Positions 34,246 to 47,204 of a stretch of 64,000 nt of DNA are shown one piece after another. Below the pieces are notes generated by a model. The model made no database searches. It was not told the origin of the DNA and saw only the letters and a list, made by a program, of their open reading frames with translations. The position numbers and the translations under genes were made by a program. Numbering within the stretch: position 1 is the stretch's first letter; every line of letters begins with the position of its first letter. Source of the DNA: Ailurus styani (Eukaryota > Chordata > Mammalia > Carnivora > Ailuridae); the NCBI GenBank assembly GCA_002007465.1, contig LNAC01001861.1, positions 1 through 64,000 of the forward strand. Reading direction: 5' to 3'.

Positions 34246-35585
34246 AAAAATATAGATTTCTCTATAATAAATAACCCAGGAGGTTAAAATTCAAAGCTCT
34301 TAAGTAAGACCTACGTGTTTATATTAATAAAAATAGTGAATACTCTCCAAGGATATTCTCATGACTAGCTAGATTTTGGAAATAATTATTTAATACAAAA
34401 ACACTGTTGTAAAATTTGATATAAAATTTTCTGCCTTAACCATTATTAATGAGACAGTATTCTCTAATCATTGCAATGACATGCACTGCATGTTATTAAT
34501 TCCCAAATAATTAAAGGTCATGGCAAATCTAAATCATTATTTTAAAATCAAGGAAATGCTTCCCCCCAACCAACCCTGAAATATTTTTGTAGATCGGGCT
34601 AATTTGTTGACCAGAAATTTTCATTCCAATATTTTTGGTAGTACTCAGAGTGGCTGATTTCTGAATATTTAGTTAAAATCTTTACTGTCATTTCACTTTT
34701 GAAAACATCTAAATTGTCCCTTACTTCACCAAATGTTTAGAGCAATGCAGCTTGTGTGACCATACTTCCCATTCAAGAACAAGGGGAAAGGCAGAACAGT
34801 TCATTTGAAAGATGGCCACACACAACTGAATTCCAGTACCTACTCCGGCACCTAGTGTGCTTATGACGATATAGGAATTGTCTACTATCTGCTAAATACA
34901 GTATTTTCTTCAGTAAAATGTAAATTTGGGTAGCTATAGAAAACTAGTATCTTTAGAATAAATTATTCTATGCCCAGTTCAGCCATGTTTTAATGAGCGA
35001 TGTCAAATAGTGACTCTCCTGGCATCAGAGATAGGCATGCAATCCAAATACTGAGAGATGATCAGTATTCTGGGTTCTCAGAACTGATCTTTCCACTTTG
35101 GTGAGGAATGTGTATGCTTGAAATTTGCTGGAGTCTTTGTTTTTGACAAACGAAAGTAGTCACCATATAGGAGATGATATTGCCAATATGGAAAAAAGCA
35201 AATTTACTAGTTGAAGGGAAAGAACTATGGTGGCTTTTTCTTGTTTGAAGGGACTATCTGCCCTCCTACCTTTGCTCATTTAAGGAAACTCTCTTTGTAG
35301 GTAGCCTTACAAATGGTCAGAAACCTCCCATGACAGAAACCTCAGGAGAAAAGGCCAATATCTAGGCTACTTTAATGGGATGCTCCTCCCCCAATATGGT
35401 TACTGGGTGTGGAAAACACAGTGCAACTGTGAGAATGCATTTGCAGATAATATTATGGGAGAATTAGGAAAACATATATAAAAGTGCAGGTATTCTTGGA
35501 CTGGATGCTATTTCTAAAACAAAGAAAAGATGTAAAGCTTATTCCTACTGATAGACACTTAAATGGTCTGAAGTGAAAATGACCT
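34246..35585. other. Unique sequence
   Basis: About 1.3 kb of AT-rich DNA, nothing recognised. Confidence 0.4.
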
Positions 35586-35589
35586 CTTC

Positions 35590-35800
35590 ACTCATTCTAT
35601 AAATATTTTATTGAGTACCTAACATGTATCCAACACTGTTCTAGTTACTAGAAATATAATAGTACCCAAAACAATAACAAGAGCATCACAAATGGTGCTC
35701 ATGGAACTTACGTTACAGAGGCACACAAGTGTGCATCAGAACAGAGATGAGATGCTGCTGTCAGAAAAAATAAACACGTTATTGACACAACTGATTTAGC
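35590..35800 (+). repeat. Probable ancient mammalian repeat
   Basis: 'ttgagtacctaacatgtatc', 'caacactgttctagttacta', 'gaaatataatagtacccaaa' and 'atggtgctcatggaacttac' fit the same ancient family as 6075-6250. Class unresolved. Confidence 0.5.
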
Positions 35801-36515
35801 AGAACTCAGCTTGAATGTGGGGCATGCATCTGTGCACATGTACATGTGTTGATATGTTTAACATCTGCATAATGCAATTGTTTCAATAAAGAGGGATATA
35901 ATCATTAGGGATATTCATTAGAATATATACTTTATTGCCTATTACTTCTTCAGTTGATTTATTAACTTGTTCACATAGTATAAGTGTTTTGTTCATTTTT
36001 TAACCATTTTCCACTTCAGTTCCAGAGTTTAAACTGATAGTTGAGTATCTGCCTTTGTATTATTAATGCTATGTTTTGATTTGTTATGAATAAATATGGG
36101 GCTACTACTACATTGCTGAAATAGCCTGACCTAAGTCCCGTGTATCTAATACTGCTTTCTAACACCTGGCAGGAAGAAGAATTACATGTGGATAGGTAAA
36201 ACCACAGAAAGCACAGTTGAGCTCTACGTCCATTAAGCTGGGGGTTTTCTCACCTCTGCCTCTAGGATGACTGGAAAAGTTTTCACCTATGTCTCCTGGG
36301 TAATTGGAAAAATTACCTAATATCTCCAGACTTTATGTTACACATCTATAAGAAGACGACTTTGACCTCTTATTATAGTATCACTATACAGTGGATTAAG
36401 AAATTCTAAATATAATTTTATAAATACGAAAAATATTTTTTGTATTTATCAGCTGTACATTGTTTTTTTAAAAGCTGTAAATAAACATTATTCTTTCTCC
36501 CATTACCTCTTCCCC
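35801..36515. other. Unique sequence, possible MIR trace
   Basis: A weak MIR-like stretch at 36290-36420 ('aaaaattacctaatatctcc'). Otherwise nothing recognised. Confidence 0.35.
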
Positions 36516-36534
36516 CTTCAAAAAACATTCTCCA

Positions 36535-36740
36535 GGGCGCCTGGGTGGCTCAGTGGGTTAAAGCCTCTGCTTTCGGCTCAGGTCATGATCTCAGGGTCCT
36601 GGGATCGAGGCCCGCATCGGGCTCTCTGCTCGGCAGGGAGTCTGCTTCCTCCTCTCTCTCTGCCTGCCTCTCTGCCTCCTTGTGATCTCTCTCCCTCTGT
36701 GAAATAAATAAAATCTTTAAAAAAACAAAAACAAAAACAA
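36535..36740 (+). mobile_element. Can-SINE, mustelid-type, CAAAAA-repeat tail
   Basis: Young copy whose tail is a CAAAAA-type repeat and not pure A. The duplication 'aaaaacattctcca' (36521-36534) recurs at 36741-36754 with one change. Confidence 0.96.
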
Positions 36741-36754
36741 AAAACCATTCTCCA

Positions 36755-37260
36755 GCTTATGAAGAGTTCATGAATAATTTTTACTTTGTGCCAAACAGTA
36801 TGATCTATGCTTGGCATACATTATGATGGGGAGAGCAAACAAACAAACAAAAACACAACACATTTCCAGGTTTTGCTTTCATACTGTCAATTTTTTGTCA
36901 GCACGAAAATTTCAATGACCTCAAACAATCAGAGGCAGTATAGCAGTTCTTGATCTTCTCTTTGTATATTTATCATACTGTATTGGAAATTTCCAAAAAG
37001 GGTCCCCAGAAAAAGCTATTTCATCAATTAAAATATCTGTTTTCTGTTTTCAGAGAGCAGTTCTGAGGGAGCCTTCCAATAATCCCTTGATCAAATTCAT
37101 CTGTGGGTGTGATGCAAGTAATTTTAAATTCTATATGTGTTGTTACCCACTTATACCCTTTTTCTTTGAAGTCTGTTAAATCTTATTTATAGGAAGAATT
37201 AGATCAATACCACGAAGTGATGCTATTTAAATTACAAGTGCGTGTAGTGCTTTCGTAATG
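36755..37260. other. Unique sequence
   Basis: AT-rich, a short (CAAA)n at 36838-36855, otherwise nothing recognised. Confidence 0.4.
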
Positions 37261-37694
37261 GATTCAGCAAGGAGCGACATCACCCAGTGGTGGCATAAGT
37301 AGTTCCTGACTTCATTCCCCCACACTAGAAGAACAACTAACAACTATTCAAGAGTGAGACACCACTGAGAGAATCCTAGAACATAGGGGTGAGGTTGAAG
37401 CATCCTCTAAACCTCAGAGACCAACACAGTTTGTGTTAGAAGGGCAAGAGAAGCAGCTATGTATTGACCACACTGTTTCTCCTCCAGGCCACCATAGCAC
37501 CAGGTAGAAAGTCCTCCCCTAGCCTCTGGTTCCTCCAGTGGGAAAAGACAACCCACCATTGTGGGTCCCCAAATTTGTGGAATCCCTTACTCTGATCTCA
37601 CACCACAGAGATTGCAGGGGAATCTGAGGAGCTCAAGCACTGGGAATGTGACTATGACAGAGATGGGGAGAACATGGCTTGAAACACCTTGGCA

Positions 37695-37907
37695 GGGCAC
37701 CTGGGTGGCTCAGTGGGTTAAAGCCTCTGCTTTCAGCTCAGGTCATGATCTCAGCGACCTGGGATCGAGGCCCGCATCAGGCTCTCTGCTCAGCAGGGAG
37801 CCTGCTTCCTCCTCTCCCTGTCTCTCTGCCTGCCTCTCTGCCTACTTGTAATCTCTCTCTGTGTGTCAAATAAATAAATAAAATCTTTAAAAAAAAAAAA
37901 AAAGAAA
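37695..37907 (+). mobile_element. Can-SINE, mustelid-type, 14-bp duplication
   Basis: Young copy with perfect duplication 'gaaacaccttggca' (37681-37694 and 37908-37921), inserted into the GC-richer repetitive segment. Confidence 0.97.
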
Positions 37908-38653
37908 GAAACACCTTGGCAGATTGAGTTCTAACCTGTAGTACCCAAGTAATAATCCTAACCAGCAGTTCTGCTCATCTATAGAACCAAGATGAGGGGG
38001 ACACTCCAACTAGGGAACTCAGCAGGGTGCAGAACTGTCTGACTCAGAGTTTCCATTGAAGAGTTTTGGAACCCTAGAGCTGAGTTTACTCATGCCCAGG
38101 CAAGGGGTTGAGTTACAGCCCCACCCACTGCAGAGTGTCTTCCTGCTCCATCTGACCAGAAGGGCTAGTGACAACCTCCTGGAAGCAGTGAGCCCAGAAG
38201 CACTCCAGATGAGAGGCGGGCAGGCAGAGGTGATCACCCCCAGGCAAAGCTACTACAAGGCATGGAGACTTCCCCACCACCACTCCCATTCCCTTCCCCT
38301 CCTCCTAATGTTATACTTAGGCAGGGGGATTGATTCACAGTCAATGCTGGGGGTAACTCCCAGCCTCTTCCCATAGAAAGCCTGTTTGAGATATTTAGTG
38401 TAGTGTGGAGCAGTGTCTCTTCATCCCACTCGGTGCAAGGGAGATGAGACACAGCCCTGCCCACTGTGTAGTATCTTCCCACTTCATCTGACCAGAAGGG
38501 CTGGTGACAACTGGAAGCTGTGCAGCCCAGAAGTGCCTCGTCTACAGAAGTATAGGCAGAGAAGATAGTTTGCAAAGCAGAGCCAGTCAGCATGTTTGGG
38601 GTGTGGGCTGGTTTGAGTAACAACAAAAAACAAACAGCTTTGCAGGCTTTAAA

Positions 38654-38660
38654 GCTGCTG

Positions 38661-38703
<43 letters not shown>
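38654..38703 (+). repeat. (CTG)n trinucleotide repeat
   Basis: Two CTG-type units, one CTA interruption, then an uninterrupted run of 13 CTG units at 38664-38702. On the minus strand this is CAG. It gives a poly-Ser run in a 177-codon minus-strand frame that I do not accept as a gene. Pure CTG/CAG runs of this length are length-variable in other genomes. Confidence 0.97.
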
Positions 38704-39060
38704 ACCAGGGCAGGGAATCAAATTCATAGCCCCATTCATTGCTGAATCCAGCCTTCAGCCAGCCCAACCGAAGAGCCTAACCACAGCACACCCAAAGTGG
38801 TGCGGCATACAGTGGCACTTGAACAGAGACCACAGCCCATTGATTCTTCCACCTGCAGAGCAAAACTAGTGGCCTCTATTGACCAGGACTTCAGTGTATA
38901 CTTTGGACTAATTCAGGTCCCAAAACAACAAGCTGTGCAGGGAAGCTAATTCATAGCCCCCATTGCTACTGAATATAGTACCCAGTCCTGGCCATCTTCT
39001 AAGCCTGACACTGAAGAACACAACCTACAGCCTCACTTTTTTAGGGAAACAATGGATTCA

Positions 39061-41635
39061 GGAACAATCAATACTACAATCCAATTTCAACTCTTTTGCT
39101 GTTCACATACAAAAACATCTACACAAACTAATTTCAATACATACAGATTACTTCTAGACTTCTCCATACCTTGTAAAAGAAAAAGGAAATAAAGTATCAA
39201 CTTGGAATGAGTTTACACCTAGAAGGAATTTTAGTTACTAGCTAGGACAATATAATCTTTCTTTATACCTCTTTCATTTATTCTTTTTTAAGTTGATGAA
39301 ATGGATGGTTAAATAGATTAATAAAGTGTTCCATGAATTTATTATAAGAGACCATGGGAGTCTACCCAAATCTATCAAATCTAAATGGCCTGGAATCATT
39401 TATCCAGACAGCAGCTAAAAGGGTGAGTATAAAAATTTGAACCAATCATAGCCATGTAGAGACAACGACCCAATGGGAACAGAAAGAAAACTCTTATTAA
39501 TAAGTCTTTCTTGTCAAATATAACAAATAAGACTGATTCTGTGGTTAATCAATTTATGATTAATTGACAATCATGATTAATTAATGATAATGATTGCATA
39601 TAATTAATCAATGGGTGCTGGAGATACCTAAGAAATTTGACTTGAATATGGGTAAATATTTGCTATACATATATGTATATTTATATATTTGTATATTCAT
39701 AGCTATTTATATAGATATCATATCACCAAACCCTCTATTAATTAGTGACTTAGCAAATCTATACATTCCAAAGAACCTACATCTACAGATTCCACTAGTG
39801 TAACTGAAATCTTTATTTGTGATCTGTGTTTGAGGAGCAAAGGAGATGATACCAACACATATATTCTGTTCCATACTCCACTGCTCCTTATGGAATGGAT
39901 ATTCCAGAGATAGGGAGTGCATTTTGCTCATAGGACCTCATATATTACCCCAATATGTTACCCCAAAAATATGGCTCAGAAACCTAAAAATAAAGCATAT
40001 TAATTAAGTCAAATTATGTTCTTAGAAGCTTTTGATTAAAGCATCAATCTATCTATATTTATTATCTTTGTAGGAAATTCATTTTCCAAGCCCTTCAAGC
40101 TGTTTTATTATTATTCTATCCTTTCTTTTATTTTAATTGTTTTTGGTTTGTTTGTTTTGTTCTGTATTTTGTTTGTTTAGTCTGGACTTCCTCATGTACC
40201 CCCTCTTTATTTTCCATTCTTTACACTGTTGTTACAAGTTAAGATAAGACAATGTGCTGATAGACATAAAAAACATGAATATGTGCCCATTTGCCACAAC
40301 ACATATTATTATCCACCTAGGAAGAACTTTGGCCACTGTAAGCACTAAGGACATAAGAACCAGGGGAAGGACCCAGCATCTAAAGACCTTTTCATATCTG
40401 CAATACTGGCAGAGGTAAGCTTCTTCTGTGATTAGAATGTGGAATTCTAGAATGCCAGATAGATTTTACCTCATATATCAACTTGGGGTAAAAATTTGTG
40501 GTGGCTGTATATTGCACTAGCTTGAGAAAGGTGTTAATAAGGCTCAAGAGTATTCAATAATAGAGTACCATGCAGAATTAATAATATTTGCCAGGTTTAT
40601 GCCAGATATTTGGCAATCCTCAGATCTTCACTGTTAGTTCCTGGTCTATACCTTTATGCCCTTGAGTTCTGCTACTGATCTGTAATTACTCAAAGAATTG
40701 TCCTGCAACATTTTCCTTTTAGATAATTTCTCCATTGTTGTAGAGTGTCTTGAGTTACATACTGTTCACATTTCTCGTCATATCAAGGTATGTAGGCACT
40801 GAAGTTATTTGGAGTGCTCAGTCCACTGTGTGAGTGCTGAATGTTCACATAATCCAGCCTGGGACAATCAAGGCTTCTTTTTCAAGATCAAGGTTTGAGT
40901 TACACAGATTCAATTAATCTTATCTTGAGACTAGACTAATCCTGTGTTTGAGACTAGAGCTATAAGGTCTGCGAGAGACAAATCTGAAGACCATGCTGCC
41001 TAGGAAAATATTGATTTAACAGTCCTAAGTTATCTAAACTAAGGAAGAAGCTGATGGCAGGCCAAGCTTCCTTTTTTAGCAAGCATTCATTTTGTTATGT
41101 TTTGTTTCTGTTTTGGTTTTGTGACCAATGAACTTTCATCATCATATAGACACATAAATGTTCCCTGATTCTTGTCACTGTCTTATATAAACATCATGGA
41201 TGCAGGGTCACTCTCCACTGGAACTTTGGTTATAATGTATAAACGTCTATGGTTGAACGAAGTTGTGGTTTAAGCACAGTTTGGGTGAATTGTGTACACC
41301 CTGTTACTCCTTTACATTTATGTTGTTTGCTTTCCAAAAAAAACTCATGGTGCTAGTGATGTGTATCAGTGACCCCTTTGCCCATGGGGTCTTACAGAAA
41401 TAGGGCTGTGGCAGGACTTTTGGAAATGCAAAGTGGAAATGAGAGAAGTAGAAGGGTGGGTTGGAGAAGAGGAAAAGGAAGATGATGAGGTAATGCAGTA
41501 GTAGGAGACTCTTGATGAAAATAAAGTCTCTAAGACAGAAACATTAATAGTTTTTCCTTCATTCCAAATTCCATGAGGACTGCTATCCTTGCCCCTGAGG
41601 TCCAGGCAGTTCCTCATGCACAGCATCTTTACTCT
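39061..41635. other. Unique sequence
   Basis: About 2.6 kb of AT-rich DNA with TA-rich stretches (39540-39600 with repeated 'attaatca'; 39660-39720). No SINE, recognised LINE or gene-like frame. Confidence 0.4.
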
Positions 41636-41639
41636 CATT

Positions 41640-41830
41640 CTCAGATTATTAGAATATTCATCCTTCAAGGCTAAACTCAAATGTCAGTGCTGCTGAGAGG
41701 CATCCCCTAATCTCTCAAGCCCATATTAATCATTCTTTTATTTGCACTCAGAATTATGCTTATGAATTGATTAAAGATTAATTTTACTCTACCATAATTT
41801 ATTACTAATAAATCAGTCATCACCGTACCA
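41640..41830 (+). mobile_element. L2 LINE fragment
   Basis: 'tccttcaaggctaaactcaa', 'atgtcagtgctgctgagagg' and 'catcccctaatctctcaag' match the L2 3' block ('ccttcaaggcccagctcaaa', 'gaggccttccctgacc') in sense. Confidence 0.75.
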
Positions 41831-41949
41831 TAAAGTTCCATTAAGATAGTGATTAGTTCTGGCATACATTTTTGTATGCTAAAAATACTTTACATGATAA
41901 GGTAAAAATTAAAAAAAAATAAAACTTTACTCTTAAGCACATTGGCAGA

Positions 41950-42125
41950 TTTTTAAAATATATCTTGACACTGTTCATACAATTATGCTATGAGAAGTTT
42001 CTAATTCTCATTTTATAGATAAGAAAATAGAACTTGGAATAAATATATTACCAGTTAACCATGAAACGAAGATTTAAATCAAGATCTTTCTGATGCCAAT
42101 GCCCAAGTAACTCAGTAATTCCTGA
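41950..42125 (-). mobile_element. MIR SINE
   Basis: 'ctcattttatagataagaaa', 'atagaacttggaataaat' and 'atttaaatcaagatctttct' follow antisense MIR. Confidence 0.65.
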
Positions 42126-42690
42126 AATGAATTTTTATTTCTGGTTTGATGGTCTAACCAAGATGAAAGGCTGACCTTGGATCACAAATTCTGTTTAGAT
42201 TAACATGAGATGAACTAAGCCACGGTTTTATTGAGGACTGTTAACAAGACTTTGATAGTCTCTATAATCATCCTTCCTTAGCAGCTTGGGAAATCTTTGT
42301 TCTAAATGCTTAAAAGAGAGTAAGGTTATCTTATCTTATAAACAATTCTCTGAATATCTATCTGAAAGAAAGAAAGGTCAAGTTAAAAACAAAAACAAAA
42401 ACAGAAGCAGTGACATAGACATTGTGTTATGTCTCTGTGGGATCCTGTGTGTCAAATGCCCATTGCAGAAAGTGAAGGTGATACATTTATTCTCACAGTA
42501 AAGTCAGAGGATCAGAGTTCACTGTATGTTCTTTGAGATTCCATTAATTCATCAATTGTGACCATTCAAGTCCTGGCAATTTGAAACGCCCTATTCTAAT
42601 GTTGTCAGAAAAAGAGAGAACAATAATCAAGGATTTCAGGGAAAAAAATTGTAAATTAAATTATGCTTCAACCACATTTAGTAACCCATA
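42126..42690. other. Unique sequence
   Basis: Short (CAAAAA)n at 42389-42405; no other recognised feature. Confidence 0.4.
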
Positions 42691-42694
42691 CATT

Positions 42695-42905
42695 CTATAC
42701 AGGTATCATGCCTTCCTACTTTTAATACTTTGCTTAAATGTTTCTCTGCTGCTAAACAAAATTTACCCTTTCAAGCATAACTTACACCTTTGTTGCTCTG
42801 AGGACTGTCTCTATTGCAAGATCCAGCCCAAACACTGGGTCCTCCAAAAGCCTTTCCTTCCTTATGCAGTCAAAAGGAATCATGCCATCTTTTAAATTTC
42901 TAAAT
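42695..42905 (+). mobile_element. Probable L2 LINE fragment
   Basis: 'ttaccctttcaagcataact' and 'tcctccaaaagcctttcctt' resemble the L2 block in sense. Diverged. Confidence 0.5.
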
Positions 42906-44235
42906 CAGTATGTTCCCCCTCTTTCTAGGAACTGGAAGGGAATGAACACAGTTTAAACAAATACCCTAAGCCTGGAACTGACTTTAATATTCCTTTTGAC
43001 CATTACATTATCTGATACTCAAATAGGACTGAGTGAGATAACACAATCATCCAAAACACACTTTTATTTTAATGCAAGGATTGAGATTTGACTTCAAATG
43101 CTATACATTTTAATTTTGCCATCATGTTGCCTGTGGGCTGGAACTACGAGCAATTGATTTTCGTATCTAACTAAAGCACTTATCACATGGCCCTCTGCAT
43201 GGTGGATCCTAGATTAAAGCAAACTAAATGTTGAAACATATTATTGCTACACATAAATATATACAGTTGGTTTTATCTATTTAGTAAGGCAGCCTCACAG
43301 TTCTCATCTAAAAATTAAAGTTGATTCTCACCACATGTTAGCAATTCACTGGAGTTACTGAGTTGCTGGGGGAAATAAAACATCATACCTTTCCAAAACA
43401 AAAATCCATATTTAAATATTTTAAGATATTTAATAATTTAGCTATTTTATTACTTCTAATAGCCAGCTCTTAAAACACCGTTATTCTAAACTAGTGAAGT
43501 TGATTCAAGTACCTGGGATCAGTTAGCAAGAATCATCCATGACCTTGCTGAGAGTCTACTAAATCCCACCAATGATAACATGTATAAGAGAAACACCAGG
43601 TCACCCATTCCTTCACATGCCCTTTAAACCATATGCTTATTTGTGGAAGATGTAAAAACTATAACAGGAATGTATATCCAGCACAGATAGCACAGGAGTC
43701 TTAAAATGCCTTTGGCCCCTTGCAAAACTAAAAATCATAAATGCTTTGAGGCTTTGGAGAAATTACTGACAGTGTTAAACTCGATGGGGAGGTTGAGTCA
43801 CAGTGCCAGGCAATTAAGAAACCACTCCTGGGGTCCAGGCAAGCCCATTACTCATCTGACAAATCTAAGGTAGTAGAAGACTGCACTTCCAAGACTTTCA
43901 GGATTTCTGTAAATGTTGTTTTCCATGATCCAAAAGAGTGCTGCATAAGGTTTACCATACACTAACACATGCCCCCCATAAGACCACATTCAAACACTTC
44001 CCAGTGTTCACTCTTTCTCCTTCTGTTTTCCTCTTCCTCTTCCCCACTCTTTCAACATCTCTTAAGGGCCAAAGTTAGATGGAAAATCATCCTGAACCAC
44101 ACAGAATTTCTACAAACAAATGAGGGTTATGTTTTCAAGAAAAAACTATTAGGATCCACTGAAAAGTGGACTACCTCAAACACTGGCAAAGATGTTTATC
44201 TACTGGATTCTCAAGGGTACTGAAGAAGGAGAAAT
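42906..44235. other. Unique sequence
   Basis: About 1.3 kb with no confident repeat. A CT-rich patch lies at 44005-44050. An 84-codon plus frame at 43969-44223 has no domain. Confidence 0.4.
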
Positions 44236-44239
44236 ATCT

Positions 44240-44310
44240 AAAGACAGAGTACAATGCCTGGTACAGCACAGGATATTCAATGATTGTTCAATAAAGAAAC
44301 AAATGGATGA
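44240..44310 (+). mobile_element. L2 or MIR 3' end
   Basis: 'acaatgcctggtacagcaca', 'gatattcaatgattgttcaa' and 'taaagaaacaaatggatga' match the shared 3' ends of L2 and MIR. Confidence 0.5.
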
Positions 44311-44679
44311 TGACACAGTATCGAGGAGGTTTTAGTGTAAAGTCTTGTGATTGTTTTATGTACTTGGGTGATTACAGAACATTTTAATCAAATTATAAAG
44401 GCAGAGAATAATTTAAATAGTCATATTTGTCTGCTTACAGTTCTCCTTCCTTTGAGAACTGTGTTGTTTGAGTGCTACGTTACAAAATGGGTCATGAACA
44501 AAAACTAACTTTTTATTTTCTTTAAACAGATTAACAAGCAGAAAAACTTAAATTCCTAAGGCAAAGTTGTTTGTTTAACAATGATAACAAGACCTTCTAC
44601 CCTCCTGAATCATGTCAGATATGTTAGAACTTTCTACTTCGTGTGACAGATGACTTGTAAAAATGGGGCAAATAGACAA

Positions 44680-45000
44680 CATGTTACTCTCCTTTTCAAC
44701 CCAGGCCAGCCAGCTATAGGCAGTTTAGGTCTGATGTGGTAGTTCCCAGAAGCCTTCAAGAACCTGACTATGGATTTTAAGCTCATCATTCAAGGTGACT
44801 GGTGGATTAGAGCTCCTACCATCATGTCTGTATTTTTAGCAGCATAATGGAAGAAGGAAAAAACAAACACGTATGACAAAGAGGTCAAGTATTTCCCTAT
44901 ACAAGAATCAGAAACCCAATGACACTTCCACTTTCATCTCATTAGGGAAAACCCAATTACTGAGACAAAATTAGTTGAGAGATGTAGTCTTTGTTCATAA
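44680..45000. repeat. Probable ancient repeat, family not assigned
   Basis: 'ctcctaccatcatgtctgta', 'tttttagcagcataatggaa' and 'gttgagagatgtagtctttg' resemble a widespread ancient mammalian repeat I cannot name. Confidence 0.35.
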
Positions 45001-45775
45001 TTAGCCTGTGGTTATCCACATATTAGTGGATTTCGGAAAATTTTATTTTTCTAAATAAGAAGAGTCAAATAAGTCTTGAGTCAAATAAATGTCTTGGCAA
45101 CAAGTAACATCACATAGAAGTTCTGCATCTTGGGCATTCTCTTCTACCAGGATAATACCTTAAGACGTAAAATCCTAACTTTGGTTTTCCCTTAAATGAG
45201 AAAGATGAAGATCTACACAGTGAATCTGTGGAGGTTTTCATAACATGCCTTCTGTTTGCCTTGTTTACTCTACAGGAAAACATCCTAAGGTAAAGCAGTA
45301 TTCTTCCCTTGGGCCAATAACTAGAATAGCCAGCTGCTATATCAGTGCAATTTGTATCTTTTCTTCTTTGTCTATAAATCAAGTATTTGTTTTCTTGTTT
45401 TTATGCCTAGGGGTTGCTTAGTTTAGTTAAAATGTGTAGCTTAGGCAACAAGACTTAAAATTGAATATTAATTTGTAATTTACTTACATAATCATTCCAC
45501 AGCATTAGGGGGACACAACAAAGTTCTCAGAAACCCTCCACCCCTGACACACATACACATTAATTCCTTGAATGTCATAATTCCTTATTTGTCAAGGATA
45601 GAACTGAATGTTATTCAAGGAGAATAAAGTCCCAGGTATTTGACATAATTAGTATAATTTAAAATCTTGTATATAAACTTTATTATATCTAAGAAAACAA
45701 CTACAGGCTTATAGCTTCTATACAGGAGATAATTTGTAGTAGTGGAACACAACTGTTAAACAGTACTCCAAATTG
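45001..45775. other. Unique sequence
   Basis: No recognised repeat. A 90-codon minus frame (45110-45382) shows no domain. Confidence 0.4.
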
Positions 45776-45779
45776 CAGG

Positions 45780-45910
45780 CTTCTGGACTTGCCTCTTCCT
45801 CTAACTTATTCTATCTCTCAAGCAAATTAGATAAATTCTCTGTTGCCTGTTTCCTCATCTGTAAAATCAAGGGGTGAGTTAGTTTCCTTTGTGGCTCTCA
45901 GCTATAACTC
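45780..45910 (+). mobile_element. MIR SINE
   Basis: 'gataaattctctgttgcctg', 'tttcctcatctgtaaaatca' and 'gtttcctttgtggctctcag' match MIR, including the MIR3-like downstream segment. Confidence 0.75.
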
Positions 45911-46354
45911 TACATGGATACATGGATTTTTGTTGTCACATCCAATCAAGTTTAATTTTCTTCAAGAATCTATCTTTTCACTTTTGGAACTTTGTTTCAC
46001 TTTGTGTCTTAAATTTATGTCTATACCTCATGGTCTCAATATTCTCCAGTCCTTATTCTCGCTTTATACTTAGTGTCAGCCAAAGGTCTATTTTTAGCAA
46101 TTTCCCAGAAGAATTGAGAGTCTCATCTTTGGCTCATTACCTCTGAGAGTCTGTTCACTGAAGCCTGCTGTTTTTACACTGTGTGCCCAGCTCCTGCCTG
46201 TAATTGTCACCAAGGTCAACACAGGTTCATCACCTCTGTCAAATGGGGGAATCAAAATGAGTTTTCTCATGTTGAAAACTGACTTGGATTTGAGTCCCTA
46301 GGGTTTGAGGTTATTCAACACTGACTAAATAAGGAAATGCTGAACAGCTACAAA

Positions 46355-46358
46355 ACAC

Positions 46359-46400
<42 letters not shown>
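46355..46400 (+). repeat. (AC)n microsatellite
   Basis: About 22 AC units with one ACGC interruption near the start, followed by 'gacacgcacagg'. Confidence 0.97.
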
Positions 46401-46405
<5 letters not shown>

Positions 46406-46410
46406 CACAG

Positions 46411-47200
46411 GGGCTTAGTAGTTACACTTGCATTTCTACCTCTTTCAAATTAAAATTCTTAGGAAAAGGAACTCACTGCTGACTCCAGATACAGGGTTTC
46501 GTAGTACTTGTGCTTGTATCAGAAGAGGCCAAGCAGGCATTCGTGTTCTTAAACGCATGTTGTCTTCTATGTTTATGAAGTTGCAAGCTTGATATCCTAA
46601 TTGGAAGCTCAGGAGACAGCACAGGTGGAAACAAGAATGAATTAAAAGCAGAGGTCTCCACCAGTGGGTCTGCTGTCTGTTCTGTAGTCAAGATAAAGTA
46701 GACTGTGTTTTCTATTTTATAAATATTAGACTATACATCCATAATAAAGCTTGATATACTCTCGAACCATGCATACTGACTGACCATGCACAGGCACTCA
46801 GCTAAGATCTTGGCAACCATGGTAACACCCACCTTTCCTCTTGCACAATCTTTTATCTCCTATCTCTGTGAGGCCCAACTTATTTCTGCTTTTGGCTTCT
46901 AGATTTGAATTGAAGACTATTCTTTCACATATTTAACCTTGATTTTTTTTTTTCTCAGAAGATGTTGCTTTCTGCTTGTGGGTATAATCAGGAGAAAGCT
47001 ATGAATATTCCCAGCTATTTCAGTAATAAACAGACATTGCACTTTGTAATTTGAAGTTTTCAAATTGATGTTCTAGATCAAAATGAAAATCTGTGAGAAT
47101 CTCTTTTATGTAAAACTTTTGTTGCCCTTTGCAGTAAAAAATATTTATTTACTTAAGATATCTTGTGTTATAAGAATCAGTCAGATATACGATAAATATT
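46411..47200. other. Unique sequence
   Basis: No recognised repeat or gene. Confidence 0.4.
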
Positions 47201-47204
47201 TTTT

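Larger units (their letters stand above)
37270..39060. repeat. GC-richer, internally repetitive segment (possible L1 5' UTR or LTR remnant)
   Basis: Visibly GC-richer than its surroundings. 'catctgaccagaagggct' occurs at 38149-38166 and again at 38485-38502, in two related copies of about 336 bases. Looser copies of the block 'caagggg...acagccccacccactg' start near 38099, 38433, 38708 and 38938. No long frame survives across it. Repeated GC-rich units are typical of L1 5' UTR monomers or LTR remnants, and 'cactgagagaatcctagaac' is L1-5'-like. The class is inference. Confidence 0.45.

Noticed and set aside
37255..37300. 'acccagtggtggcat' considered as a CTCF site
   Set aside because: It does not align with the CTCF core at several key positions.
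38234..38767. 177-codon minus-strand frame with a poly-Ser run, the longest in the window
   Set aside because: The length is inflated by the CAG repeat and GC-richer composition. It lies across diverged tandem units, has no recognisable domain and no promoter or splice context.
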